Source: an uncultured Bacteroides sp. (GTDB taxonomy: Bacteria > Bacteroidota > Bacteroidia > Bacteroidales > Bacteroidaceae). From it: a stretch of DNA of 35,109 nucleotides. How positions within the stretch are numbered: the stretch's first letter is position 1; each line of letters starts with the position of its first letter. The notes beneath the pieces were generated by a model, which searched no databases, was not told the origin of the DNA, and worked only from the letters and a program-made list of their open reading frames with translations. This document shows, one piece after another, positions 1 through 8,256 of this stretch. The translations under genes and the position numbers were made by a program. The stretch lies in contig CALUOT010000029.1 in the NCBI GenBank assembly GCA_944322355.1, positions 1 to 35,109 on the forward strand. The letters run 5' to 3'.

Positions 1-156
1 GTTCGTTTCATGTCACCTTAGCTTTTAGGGTTTATGGGGGCGAAGTTAGGACTTTTTTCGGAATGGGCAAGAGATGGAAGGAGTTTTTTCTATTTTAGTG
101 GCTGCACAAGGTTTTTCGGCATAAAGGACAACAGGAAAAGCCCCCATTTTCCTTCC

Positions 157-1527
157 TCAGCCGAACAATGCCCGGAACGCTTCTTCCACCTTGCGCACCG
201 GCACCAACTCGATGGAGAACTTTCCGGCATCCAGCCCTTGCAGGTTTTGCCGAGGCAGGAGAAAGCGACGGAAGCCCAGCTTCTCCGCCTCACCGATGCG
301 CTGCTCGATGCGGTTCACTGGACGTATCTCCCCGGAGAGGCCCACTTCGCCTGCCATGCACACCTCCGGCTCGATGGCCATATCCATATTACTGCTGAGT
401 ATAGCGCTAATGACACCGAGGTCGATGGCCGGATCGCTCACCCGCAAACCGCCGGCAATGTTAAGGAAAACATCTTTCTGCGCCAACTTGAAACCCACCC
501 GCTTCTCCAGCACAGCCAGCAGCATGTTCATGCGCCGGAGGTCGAAGCCCGTAGCCGAGCGTTGCGGATTGCCATACACGGCCGAACTGACCAGTGCCTG
601 CGTCTCGATGAGGAAAGGCCGGACACCCTCGATGGCCGAAGCGATGGCCACCCCACTCATCCCCTCGTGCTCTTGCGAAAGCAGCAGTTCGGAAGGGTTG
701 CTCACCTGCCGCAAGCCATCCTGTCGCATCTCATAAATGCCCAACTCGGCCGTACTGCCAAAACGGTTCTTGATGCTGCGCAGGATGCGATACATATAAT
801 GCTGGTCGCCTTCGAACTGAAGCACCGTGTCTACAATATGCTCCAACACCTTGGGACCGGCGATGCTTCCCTCCTTATTAATATGCCCGATGAGAATGAC
901 CGCCGTATGCGTCTCCTTGGCAAAACGCAAGATAGCCGCCGCACATTCCCTCACCTGGGCGATACTACCCGGCGAAGACTCCAGCGCTTCGGTAGAAATG
1001 GTCTGTATGGAGTCGATAACCACCAAGTCGGGCTGCACGTTTTTGATATGCGTAAAAATTTGCTCCAGCGAAGTCTCGCAGAGGATGAGGCAATCCTTGG
1101 AGGAGTCGGTCAGGCGGTCAGAGCGTAACTTCAGTTGGCGGGTACTCTCTTCACCAGACACATAAAGAACGCGACGTTCGGGCATACGCAACACCGTCTG
1201 CAACACTAAAGTGGACTTTCCGATGCCCGGCTCTCCACCAATCAGCACCAACGAACCGCGCACCAGTCCTCCCCCCAGCACCCGATTCAGTTCGGCATCG
1301 TGCATATCGATACGTGCTTCCTCATCTGCTTCAATCTCGCTAAGGGGCATTGGCCTAGCAGGAGAGGAAGTACCCCTGCCCGACGAAGGACGTTTACTCG
1401 CAGGTTCCTTCCGCACAATCTCCTCCACATACGTATTCCACTGTCCGCACGAAGGGCATTTCCCCACCCACTTGGGCGACTCTTGTCCGCAATTACTGCA
1501 CACATATACGGTCTTTTCTTTTGCCAT
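157..1527 (-). CDS. radA: DNA repair protein RadA
   Basis: RadA is a RecA-like ATPase that helps process branched recombination intermediates. The 456-residue protein has the whole family layout: an N-terminal zinc finger with C10, C13, C24 and C27, a Walker A motif GGEPGIGKST at about 97-106, the RadA-specific KNRFG motif in the middle, and a Lon-protease-like C-terminal domain that includes the GEVGLSGEIRPV segment. An upstream in-frame ATG at 1587 would add 20 residues and overlap ansA; I chose 1527 because MAKEKTVYVCSNC is the usual N-terminus. It lies 56 bp after ansA on the same strand and may be cotranscribed with it. No clear terminator was seen in the remaining 156 bp to the window edge. 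Identification is secure. Confidence 0.96.
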   Translation of the reverse strand: MAKEKTVYVCSNCGQESPKWVGKCPSCGQWNTYVEEIVRKEPASKRPSSGRGTSSPARPMPLSEIEADEEARIDMHDAELNRVLGGGLVRGSLVLIGGEPGIGKSTLVLQTVLRMPERRVLYVSGEESTRQLKLRSDRLTDSSKDCLILCETSLEQIFTHIKNVQPDLVVIDSIQTISTEALESSPGSIAQVRECAAAILRFAKETHTAVILIGHINKEGSIAGPKVLEHIVDTVLQFEGDQHYMYRILRSIKNRFGSTAELGIYEMRQDGLRQVSNPSELLLSQEHEGMSGVAIASAIEGVRPFLIETQALVSSAVYGNPQRSATGFDLRRMNMLLAVLEKRVGFKLAQKDVFLNIAGGLRVSDPAIDLGVISAILSSNMDMAIEPEVCMAGEVGLSGEIRPVNRIEQRIGEAEKLGFRRFLLPRQNLQGLDAGKFSIELVPVRKVEEAFRALFG

Positions 1528-1583
1528 GAGTTTCTTACATCTGATGATAGATTCAGGGACAAAGATAGCACTTTTTCCCGACT

Positions 1584-2621
1584 TCACACCGTAATCTCAC
1601 CGGCCAGAGGTTGGGTCATCCACTGCCGCACCTCATCGGGTGAATAATTGTGCCCCAACAAGAACATGAGTTTAGTCACAGCCGATTCGGTAGTGCTGTC
1701 ATATCCACTCACTACACCTACCTTCATTAACCGATAACCAGTCTCATAACGGGACATCTCCACCATACCGGCCCGGCATTGGGTCACATTCACAATGACA
1801 ATTCCCTTGTCACAAGCCTCCTTCAACCTTCGCAAGAACCACTCTTTCCGTGGTGCGTTCCCCGAACCATAAGTTTCCAACACGACCGCCTTCAACCCTT
1901 CAGTAGCCAATACGGATGCTACAACTTCCTCCTGAATACCGGGAAACAACTTCAGGATGGCAATGTGCGTATCCAGTAAATAATGAGGTTTCAGCTTTGA
2001 TTTACCTTGATAAGCATGGATTTGCCCATTATTATATTTAATATGTATACCGGCCGAAGCCAGCACCGGATAGTTGAACGAACGAAAGGCATTGAAGTTT
2101 TCGGCATTCATCTTGGTGGTACGATTACCCCGCATCAGGTGATTCTCGAAGAATATGCACACCTCCGGCACCATCGGACGCCCACTGAGGTGACGTGCCG
2201 TAGCAATCTCGATACTGGTCAGCAGATTTTCTTTCCCGTCGGTACGCAGCACACCGATAGGAAGCTGAGAACCGGTAAGGATGACCGGTTTCCCCAAATT
2301 TTCCAACATAAAACTCAAAGCCGATGCCGTATAGGACATAGTATCGGTGCCATGCAGGATGACAAAACCGCTATATGCTTCATAATGGTCACTGATGATG
2401 CGCACCAGCTTCTGCCACGCATCCGGATCCATATCGGAGGAGTCCATCGGCGGATCGAATTGGTACGTATCAATCCTGAATCCAAAATTCTGCAATTCAG
2501 GAATGTATTTCTGCAATTGCTCCAGATTAAAGTTTTCCAAGGCACCGGTCTCGGCGTTTTCTATCATCCCGATGGTACCGCCCGTATAGATTAACAAAAC
2601 GGAAGTGTCGTCAACGTTCAT
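1584..2621 (-). CDS. ansA: Type I (cytoplasmic) L-asparaginase
   Basis: Hydrolyses asparagine to aspartate and ammonia. The 345-residue protein shows the two asparaginase signatures: YTGGTIGM at residues 12-19, with the nucleophile Thr expected at T16, and HGTDTMSYTASALSFML from H90, which holds the second catalytic Thr-Asp pair (T92, D93). A TGSQLP segment follows. There is no signal peptide, which fits the cytoplasmic type I enzyme rather than the secreted type II. The start at 2621 is supported by a strong Shine-Dalgarno AAGGAG (complement of 2625-2630), which is unusual in this window. The gene is divergent from the threonine operon. Both enzymes touch aspartate metabolism, but I see no direct evidence of joint control. 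Confidence 0.94.
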   Translation of the reverse strand: MNVDDTSVLLIYTGGTIGMIENAETGALENFNLEQLQKYIPELQNFGFRIDTYQFDPPMDSSDMDPDAWQKLVRIISDHYEAYSGFVILHGTDTMSYTASALSFMLENLGKPVILTGSQLPIGVLRTDGKENLLTSIEIATARHLSGRPMVPEVCIFFENHLMRGNRTTKMNAENFNAFRSFNYPVLASAGIHIKYNNGQIHAYQGKSKLKPHYLLDTHIAILKLFPGIQEEVVASVLATEGLKAVVLETYGSGNAPRKEWFLRRLKEACDKGIVIVNVTQCRAGMVEMSRYETGYRLMKVGVVSGYDSTTESAVTKLMFLLGHNYSPDEVRQWMTQPLAGEITV

Positions 2622-2647
2622 ATGCTCCTTTTCTTGCTATTCATTTG

Positions 2648-2655
2648 CAAATATA
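2648..2655 (-). promoter_or_regulatory. Probable -7 box of the ansA promoter
   Basis: Read on the minus strand, 2655-2648 is TATATTTG, a perfect match to the Bacteroidetes -7 consensus TAnnTTTG, 27 bp upstream of the ansA start. The nearest upstream TTTG (complement of 2679-2682) is 23 bp away, slightly longer than the usual 19-20 bp, so the -33 part is uncertain. Confidence 0.6.
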
Positions 2656-2741
2656 GTGAAATATATCATATTATGTAACAAAATGAAAGAAAACCTTCCG
2701 ACATACTCCTCATTACAGGCACAATTCAGTATAAAAATGGC

Positions 2742-2764
2742 AGACAGATTTCGGGCATCTGTCT
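2742..2764. repeat. 8-bp inverted repeat between divergent promoters
   Basis: AGACAGAT (2742-2749) and ATCTGTCT (2757-2764) are perfect inverted arms around a 7-base centre. The element lies between the ansA and thr promoters. It could be an operator or a hairpin; there is no following T-run on the plus strand. Confidence 0.5.
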
Positions 2765-2838
2765 TGGAAGAATCAGCAATCTACATGATTTTATCAGAAA
2801 AAAGCGATGAAAAGTGTTAGTTTGAACATTTTTATTCT

Positions 2839-2846
2839 TATATTTG
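2839..2846 (+). promoter_or_regulatory. -7 box of the threonine operon promoter
   Basis: TATATTTG at 2839-2846 matches TAnnTTTG exactly. A TTTG at 2821-2824 is only 14 bp upstream, so the -33 element is not certain. Transcription would begin about 10 bp downstream, leaving roughly 25 nt before the leader ATG at 2881. Confidence 0.65.
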
Positions 2847-2880
2847 CGCCATCCTATCAATAACGATAGAAACAGAGAGT

Positions 2881-2940
2881 ATGAACGGATACTATTTACA
2901 TACAGTCACATCCATGGGGACCATGACCCTTAGGGGTTAG
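2881..2940 (+). CDS. thrL: Threonine operon leader peptide (19 aa)
   Basis: A 19-codon ORF starts at ATG 2881 and stops at TAG 2938-2940: MNGYYLHTVTSMGTMTLRG. It contains four Thr codons, at residues 8, 10, 14 and 16, and three Met codons, and it stands between a consensus promoter and thrA. That is the layout of a transcription-attenuation leader in which ribosome stalling on Thr codons senses charged tRNA-Thr. The ORF is too short for ordinary gene finders. It has little sequence likeness to the enterobacterial ThrL peptide. Met is not a product specific to this operon, but homoserine is also a methionine precursor, so Met codons may matter. The function is inferred from position and composition. 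Confidence 0.65.
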   Translation: MNGYYLHTVTSMGTMTLRG

Positions 2941-2942
2941 GG

Positions 2943-2978
2943 GATAGTATTTGTGTTTCTACGTGATACACTATTTTT
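2943..2978 (+). terminator. Candidate attenuator hairpin upstream of thrA
   Basis: GTGTTTC (2953-2959) can pair with GATACAC (2965-2971), six of seven positions, around the loop TACGT, extended by ATA/TAT outside a bulge and followed by a T-run at 2974-2978. It starts only 2-3 nt after the leader stop codon, so a ribosome at the stop would cover its base; the simple enterobacterial model therefore may not apply. A second hairpin, GCCC-TTG-GGGC, lies near 3029-3039 without a T-run. Confidence 0.4.
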
Positions 2979-3093
2979 CAGCAGCTTTTTCAAATTTATT
3001 TAGTTACTAAGTCTAAGAGTCTTTCAAGCCCTTGGGGCGGACAGACGATAGCATACATATTGTTTTACCCTATTCAATTTATATATAAGAAAT

Positions 3094-5526
3094 ATGAAAG
3101 TCATGAAGTTTGGCGGATCGTCAGTGGGATCCGCAAAAAGCATATTAAGCGTCAAGAAGATTGTAGAAGCGGTCGATGAACCGGTGATTGTGGTCGTATC
3201 CGCCTTGGGTGGCATTACTGACAAGCTGATAGAAACATCGAAAAAGGCAGCTTTGGGCGATTCGGCTTATGAAGACGGTTTCCGAGAGATTGTGTTCCGC
3301 CATGTGGAAATGATTAAGGAAGCCTTCCCGGCCGGTAAACAACAAGTGGAATTGCAACACCAGGTGGGCGAATTGCTCAACGAACTGAAGGACATCTTCC
3401 AAGGCATCTACCTCATAAAAGACCTGTCACAGAAAACTTCCGACACCATTGTCAGCTACGGAGAGCGTATCTCTTCCCTCATTGCAGCCGAACTGACCGG
3501 CGCCCAATGGTATGACTCCCGCCAATTCATCAAGACAGAAAAGAAATTCTCCAAGCACATCCTTGACAAGGAACTGACCAACCGACTCGTACGAAGCACC
3601 TTTGCCACGCTTCCCCACCGGGCCTTGGTGCCGGGCTTCATTGCCAGCGACGAGAGCACGGGCGAAGTGACCAACCTGGGACGGGGAGGTTCTGACTATA
3701 CCGCAGCCATCATTGCCGCGGCTCTCGATGCGGACTCGCTGGAAATATGGACCGACGTGGACGGCTTCATGACGGCCGACCCGCGCGTCATCTCCACCGC
3801 CTATACCATCAACGAACTGAGCTATGTGGAAGCCACGGAGCTGTGTAACTTCGGCGCCAAAGTGGTCTATCCGCCAACCATCTATCCGGTGTGCCACAAG
3901 AATATCCCGATCCTGATTAAAAACACCTTCAATCCCGAAGGACAGGGCACCGTCATCAAGCAAGAAGTATCCGACCCGCAAAGCAAAGCCATCAAGGGTA
4001 TATCATCCATCAACGACACGAGCCTCATCACCGTGCAAGGTCTAGGTATGGTGGGAGTCATCGGAGTGAACTACCGCATCTTCAAGGCATTGGCCAAGAA
4101 CGGCATCAGCGTATTCCTCGTATCGCAAGCCTCGTCGGAGAACTCTACCTCCATCGGTGTGCGCAATGCCGATGCCGACCTGGCCTGCAACGTACTGACC
4201 GAAGAATTTGCCAAGGAAATCGAAATGGGAGAAATCTCGCCCATACAAGCCGAGAAGAACCTGGCCACCGTGGCCATCGTAGGCGAAAACATGAAACATA
4301 CGCCGGGCATCGCCGGAAAACTGTTCGGCACGCTGGGACGGAATGGTATCAACGTCATAGCCTGCGCACAGGGAGCCTCGGAAACCAACATCTCGTTCGT
4401 GGTGGACAGCCGTTCGCTGCGCAAGTCGCTCAACGTCATCCACGATTCGTTCTTCCTCTCCGAATACCAGGTGCTGAACCTCTTCATCTGTGGTATCGGC
4501 ACGGTGGGCGGAAGCCTCATCGAGCAGATCCAAAGCCAACGGCAGAAACTGATGCAGGAGAACGGATTGCAACTGAACGTCGTAGGCATAGCCGACGCCT
4601 CGAGAGCCCTCTTCTGCCGCGAAGGCATCGACCTGGAGCACTACCGCGAGGAGCTGAAGCAGCGAGGCAAGGAAAGTTCGCTCGCCGTGCTCCGCAACGA
4701 AATCATCGGCATGAACATCTTCAACTCCGTGTTTGTGGACTGCACGGCCAGCGCCGACGTGGCTTCGCTCTACAAAGACCTGTTGCAACACAACGTTTCC
4801 GTCGTGGCAGCCAACAAGATAGCCGCCTCGTCGGCCTACGACAACTATCGCGAACTGAAGCAGATAGCCCGTCAGCGTGGTGTGAAGTATCTGTTCGAAA
4901 CCAACGTGGGAGCCGGACTGCCCATCATCAACACCATCAACGACCTCATTCACAGTGGGGACAAGATACTGAAGATAGAAGCCGTACTGAGCGGTACGCT
5001 GAACTACATCTTCAACAAAATCAGTGCCGACGTGCCTTTCAGCCGCACCATCCGCATGGCGCAGGAAGAACGCTATTCGGAACCCGACCCGCGCATCGAC
5101 CTCAGCGGCAAGGACGTCATCCGCAAGCTGGTCATCTTGGCCCGCGAGGCCGGATACAGGCTGGAGCAGGAAGATGTGGAGAAGCACCTCTTCGTGCCCG
5201 ATGACTTTTTCGAAGGTTCGCTGGAGGACTTCTGGCAGAAAGTGCCCACGCTGGATGCCGACTTTGAAGCACGCCGGCAGGTACTCGAGGCAGAGCACAA
5301 ACACTGGCGCTTCGTGGCCAAGCTGGAGAATGGCAAGGCATCGGTAGGATTGCAAGAAGTGAGTCCCAACCACCCCTTCTACAACCTGGAGGGAAGCAAC
5401 AACATCATCCTGCTCACCACCGAACGCTATCGCGAATATCCGATGCTGATTCAAGGCTACGGAGCCGGTGCCAGCGTAACGGCAGCAGGCGTATTTGCCG
5501 ACATCATGAGCATCGCCAACGTATAA
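3094..5526 (+). CDS. thrA: Bifunctional aspartokinase / homoserine dehydrogenase
   Basis: Catalyses the first and third steps from aspartate toward threonine: phosphorylation of aspartate and NAD(P)H reduction of aspartate semialdehyde to homoserine. The 810-residue length is that of the ThrA fusion. The kinase part (about 1-300) has KFGGSSVGS at residues 5-13 and GRGGSDYTAA near 200. Two ACT regulatory units follow (about 310-460). The dehydrogenase part has the Rossmann motif GIGTVGGS near 468, ANKIAAS, and the catalytic-region motif FETNVGAGLPIINT with VLSGTLNYIFNK after it. The start at 3094 has only a weak ribosome-binding site. It is the first structural gene of the thr operon, behind a leader peptide. 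Feedback control through the ACT units is known for the family but was not tested here. Confidence 0.97.
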   Translation: MKVMKFGGSSVGSAKSILSVKKIVEAVDEPVIVVVSALGGITDKLIETSKKAALGDSAYEDGFREIVFRHVEMIKEAFPAGKQQVELQHQVGELLNELKDIFQGIYLIKDLSQKTSDTIVSYGERISSLIAAELTGAQWYDSRQFIKTEKKFSKHILDKELTNRLVRSTFATLPHRALVPGFIASDESTGEVTNLGRGGSDYTAAIIAAALDADSLEIWTDVDGFMTADPRVISTAYTINELSYVEATELCNFGAKVVYPPTIYPVCHKNIPILIKNTFNPEGQGTVIKQEVSDPQSKAIKGISSINDTSLITVQGLGMVGVIGVNYRIFKALAKNGISVFLVSQASSENSTSIGVRNADADLACNVLTEEFAKEIEMGEISPIQAEKNLATVAIVGENMKHTPGIAGKLFGTLGRNGINVIACAQGASETNISFVVDSRSLRKSLNVIHDSFFLSEYQVLNLFICGIGTVGGSLIEQIQSQRQKLMQENGLQLNVVGIADASRALFCREGIDLEHYREELKQRGKESSLAVLRNEIIGMNIFNSVFVDCTASADVASLYKDLLQHNVSVVAANKIAASSAYDNYRELKQIARQRGVKYLFETNVGAGLPIINTINDLIHSGDKILKIEAVLSGTLNYIFNKISADVPFSRTIRMAQEERYSEPDPRIDLSGKDVIRKLVILAREAGYRLEQEDVEKHLFVPDDFFEGSLEDFWQKVPTLDADFEARRQVLEAEHKHWRFVAKLENGKASVGLQEVSPNHPFYNLEGSNNIILLTTERYREYPMLIQGYGAGASVTAAGVFADIMSIANV

Positions 5527-5700
5527 CCCCCGGGGGTAGCCGAAACTACACCCAGGGGTAGCCGATATTACACCCGCGTGTAGTCAAAGCTACACCCGCG
5601 TGTAGTCGGAACTACTCCCGCGTGTAGCCGGAACTACTCCCAGGGGTAGTCGAAACTACTCCTAGGGATAACCGGAACTACCCGTACGGATATTTTCAGA
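5527..5700. repeat. 22-bp tandem palindrome array A (thrA-apgM gap)
   Basis: Eight consecutive 22-bp units fill almost the whole gap from the thrA stop codon to just before the next gene. The anchor GTAG recurs at 5536, 5558, 5580, 5602, 5624 and 5646 with exact 22-bp steps; degenerate copies follow at 5668 and 5690. Each unit centres on a palindrome, for example CTACACCCGCGTGTAG at 5590-5605 (a 6-bp stem with a 4-base loop), ACCCCCGGGGGT at 5526-5537 and CCGTACGG at 5682-5689. Between units the core changes partner bases but stays close to self-complementary. Because thrA, apgM and thrC read the same way, the array is probably transcribed within the operon. Confidence 0.92.
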
Positions 5701-5725
5701 GACGTTACTATACATTATTATATAT

Positions 5726-6946
5726 ATGAAACACATCATCATCTTAGGCGACGGCATGGCCGACTGGGCAGTGCCCTCGCTGGGCGGCAAAACCCTGCTG
5801 CAAGCCGCCCACACTCCAAACATGGACCGCCTGGCACGCATGGGGCGCACAGGCCGGTTGGTAACCGTTCCGCCGGGCTTCCATCCGGGCAGCGAAGTGG
5901 CCAACATGTCCGTCATGGGCTACAACCTGCCCCTCGTCTACGAAGGCCGAGGCCCGTTGGAAGCTGCCAGCATCGGTGTCGACCTGAAACCGGGCGAAAT
6001 GGCCATGCGCTGCAACATCGTCTGCCTCGAAGGCGACGTGCTGAAGAACCACTCCGCCGGACACATCACCACCGCCGAAGCCGACGTGCTGGTGAAATAC
6101 CTGCAAGAACAGCTGGGCAACGACCGCGTGCGCTTCTACACCGGTGTGCAATATCGCCACCTGCTCGTAGTGAAAGGAGGCGACAAACGCCTGGACTGTA
6201 CCCCACCCCACGACGTGCCCCTCCGGCCCTGGCGCCCGCTACTGATTAAGCCGATGGTGGAAGAAGCCAGGGAAACAGCCGACCTGCTAAACGACCTGAT
6301 ACTTCGCTCGCAGGAATTGCTTGCCAACCATCCGCTGAACCTCCGCCGCAAGGCCGAAGGCAAAGACCCGGCCAACAGCATCTGGCCCTGGAGCCCCGGC
6401 TACCGTCCGCAGATGCAGCCTCTGTCGGAGAAGTATCCGGAAATCCGACGCGGGGCGGTCATCTCTGCCGTAGACCTGATTAACGGTATCGGCTACTACG
6501 CCGGCCTGCGCCGCCTGACGGTGGAAGGCGCTACCGGACTGTATGACACCAACTACGAGAACAAGACTGCCGCTGCCCTCGAAGCCTTGCAGACCGATGA
6601 CTTCGTCTACCTGCACATCGAAGCCAGCGACGAAGCCGGACACGAAGGCGACATCGACCTGAAGATACGCACCATCGAAAACCTCGACCGCCGTGCCGTA
6701 GGCCCCATTTACGAAGCCGTGAAAGACTGGGACGAACCGGTAGCCATTGCCGTACTACCCGACCATCCCACACCTTGCCAACTGCGCACGCATACGGCCG
6801 AACCCGTACCCTTCCTCATCTGGTATCCGGGTATCGAAGCCGACAGCGTGCAGACCTTCAACGAGGTAGCCGCCTGTCAAGGTAGTTACGGATTGATGAA
6901 AGAAGACGAATTTATGAACGAATTTATGAAACCCACTGCCTTATGA
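5726..6946 (+). CDS. ApgM-family protein, probable homoserine kinase
   Basis: The fold is that of cofactor-independent phosphoglycerate mutase of the archaeal type, an alkaline-phosphatase-superfamily enzyme. The 406-residue protein has the metal/nucleophile residues: D9 in LGDGMAD, S62 in the segment SEVANMSVMGY, D302 and H306 in SDEAGHEGD, D346 and H347 in LPDHPTP, and H356. No GHMP-type homoserine kinase (thrB) is present although thrA and thrC flank it. A subfamily of ApgM proteins in this context has been proposed to act as homoserine kinase, and the neighbours support that role here over glycolysis. Its stop overlaps the thrC start by 4 bp (ATGA), implying translational coupling. Family is secure; the substrate is inferred. 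Confidence 0.88.
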   Translation: MKHIIILGDGMADWAVPSLGGKTLLQAAHTPNMDRLARMGRTGRLVTVPPGFHPGSEVANMSVMGYNLPLVYEGRGPLEAASIGVDLKPGEMAMRCNIVCLEGDVLKNHSAGHITTAEADVLVKYLQEQLGNDRVRFYTGVQYRHLLVVKGGDKRLDCTPPHDVPLRPWRPLLIKPMVEEARETADLLNDLILRSQELLANHPLNLRRKAEGKDPANSIWPWSPGYRPQMQPLSEKYPEIRRGAVISAVDLINGIGYYAGLRRLTVEGATGLYDTNYENKTAAALEALQTDDFVYLHIEASDEAGHEGDIDLKIRTIENLDRRAVGPIYEAVKDWDEPVAIAVLPDHPTPCQLRTHTAEPVPFLIWYPGIEADSVQTFNEVAACQGSYGLMKEDEFMNEFMKPTAL

Positions 6947-8250
6947 ACTATTACAGTACCAACAAACAAGAACACGGCGTCAGCCTGGAAGAAGCCGTTG
7001 TAAAGGGATTGGCTGTCGACAAAGGCTTGTATATGCCCGATGCCATCCGCCCACTTCCCGAAACATTCTACGAACACATCGACCAACTCAGCTTCCAGGA
7101 GATAGCCTACCGCGTGGCCGATGCTTTCTTTGGCGAGGATGTTCCTGCCGACACGTTGAAGCAATTGGTGTACGACACCCTTAGTTTCGACACGCCTCTG
7201 GTTCCCATCCACGATGCCATCTACTCCTTAGAACTCTTCCACGGCCCGACATTGGCCTTCAAAGACGTAGGCGGACGCTTCATGGCACGTCTGCTGGGCT
7301 ACTTCATCCGGAAGGAAGGCAAGCGGCAAGTCAACGTGCTGGTAGCCACTTCGGGCGATACGGGCAGCGCCGTAGCCAACGGTTTCTTGGGCGTGGAGGG
7401 CATTCACGTCTACGTGCTCTACCCCAAAGGCAAGGTAAGCGAGATACAGGAAAAGCAATTCACCACGTTGGGCCGCAACATCACCGCCCTCGAAGTGGAC
7501 GGCACTTTCGACGACTGCCAAGCCTTAGTCAAAGCCGCCTTCATGGACAAGGGACTGAACGAACACCTGCAACTGACTAGTGCCAACTCCATCAACGTGG
7601 CCCGCTTCCTGCCGCAAGCGTTCTACTATTTCTATGCCTATGCCCAACTGAAACGGGCAGGCCGGGCCGACCAGGTAGTCATCTGCGTACCCAGCGGCAA
7701 CTTCGGTAACATCACCGCCGGACTCTTCGGCAAGCGCATGGGGCTTCCGGTGAAGCGTTTCATCGCCGCCAACAACCGCAACGACATCTTCTACCAATAC
7801 CTGAAGACGGGCATCTATACACCCCGGCCTTCCATCGCCACCATCGCCAATGCCATGGACGTAGGAGCCCCCAGCAACTTCGCCCGTGTGCTCGACCTTT
7901 ACGGCGAGAGCCATGCAGCCATTTGTGCCGACATCAGCGGCGCCACCTATACGGACGAGCAGATTGCCGAGACCGTCAAGCAAGTATGGACCGGCCATCA
8001 TTACCTGCTCGACCCTCATGGGGCCTGCGGATACCGCGCCTTGGCCGAAGGGCTACAACCCGGCGAAACCGGCATCTTCCTGGAGACAGCCCACCCGGCC
8101 AAGTTCAAAGATACAGTAGAAAAGATCATCGGCGAACCCATAGAAATACCAGCTAAGCTGCAAGCCTTCATGCAGGGAAAAAAGCAAAGCATCCCGATGT
8201 CGAAAACCTTTGCCGACTTCAAATCTTATCTGATGACCCTTAAACCATAA
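6943..8250 (+). CDS. thrC: Threonine synthase
   Basis: PLP enzyme that converts O-phosphohomoserine to threonine, the last step of the pathway. The 435-residue protein has an N-terminal segment typical of threonine synthase (MNYYSTN, with GLAVDKGLYMP), the PLP-binding Lys K107 in LAFKDVGGR, and the phosphate-binding loop SGNFGN at residues 251-256. The start codon overlaps the stop of the preceding gene, and the order thrA-apgM-thrC supplies every step from aspartate semialdehyde. mscS begins 6 bp after its stop. Confidence 0.96.
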   Translation: MNYYSTNKQEHGVSLEEAVVKGLAVDKGLYMPDAIRPLPETFYEHIDQLSFQEIAYRVADAFFGEDVPADTLKQLVYDTLSFDTPLVPIHDAIYSLELFHGPTLAFKDVGGRFMARLLGYFIRKEGKRQVNVLVATSGDTGSAVANGFLGVEGIHVYVLYPKGKVSEIQEKQFTTLGRNITALEVDGTFDDCQALVKAAFMDKGLNEHLQLTSANSINVARFLPQAFYYFYAYAQLKRAGRADQVVICVPSGNFGNITAGLFGKRMGLPVKRFIAANNRNDIFYQYLKTGIYTPRPSIATIANAMDVGAPSNFARVLDLYGESHAAICADISGATYTDEQIAETVKQVWTGHHYLLDPHGACGYRALAEGLQPGETGIFLETAHPAKFKDTVEKIIGEPIEIPAKLQAFMQGKKQSIPMSKTFADFKSYLMTLKP

Positions 8251-8256
8251 ATTGTC

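Noticed and set aside
34-1128. 364-residue plus-strand ORF
   Set aside because: Antisense shadow of radA; no recognisable domain and radA is fully intact.
4042-5454. 470-residue minus-strand ORF
   Set aside because: Shadow of thrA produced by its GC-rich codons; thrA domains are all in the other strand.
5527-5700. CRISPR array
   Set aside because: Period of 22 bp leaves no unique spacers of CRISPR length, units are degenerate palindromes, and no cas gene is present.
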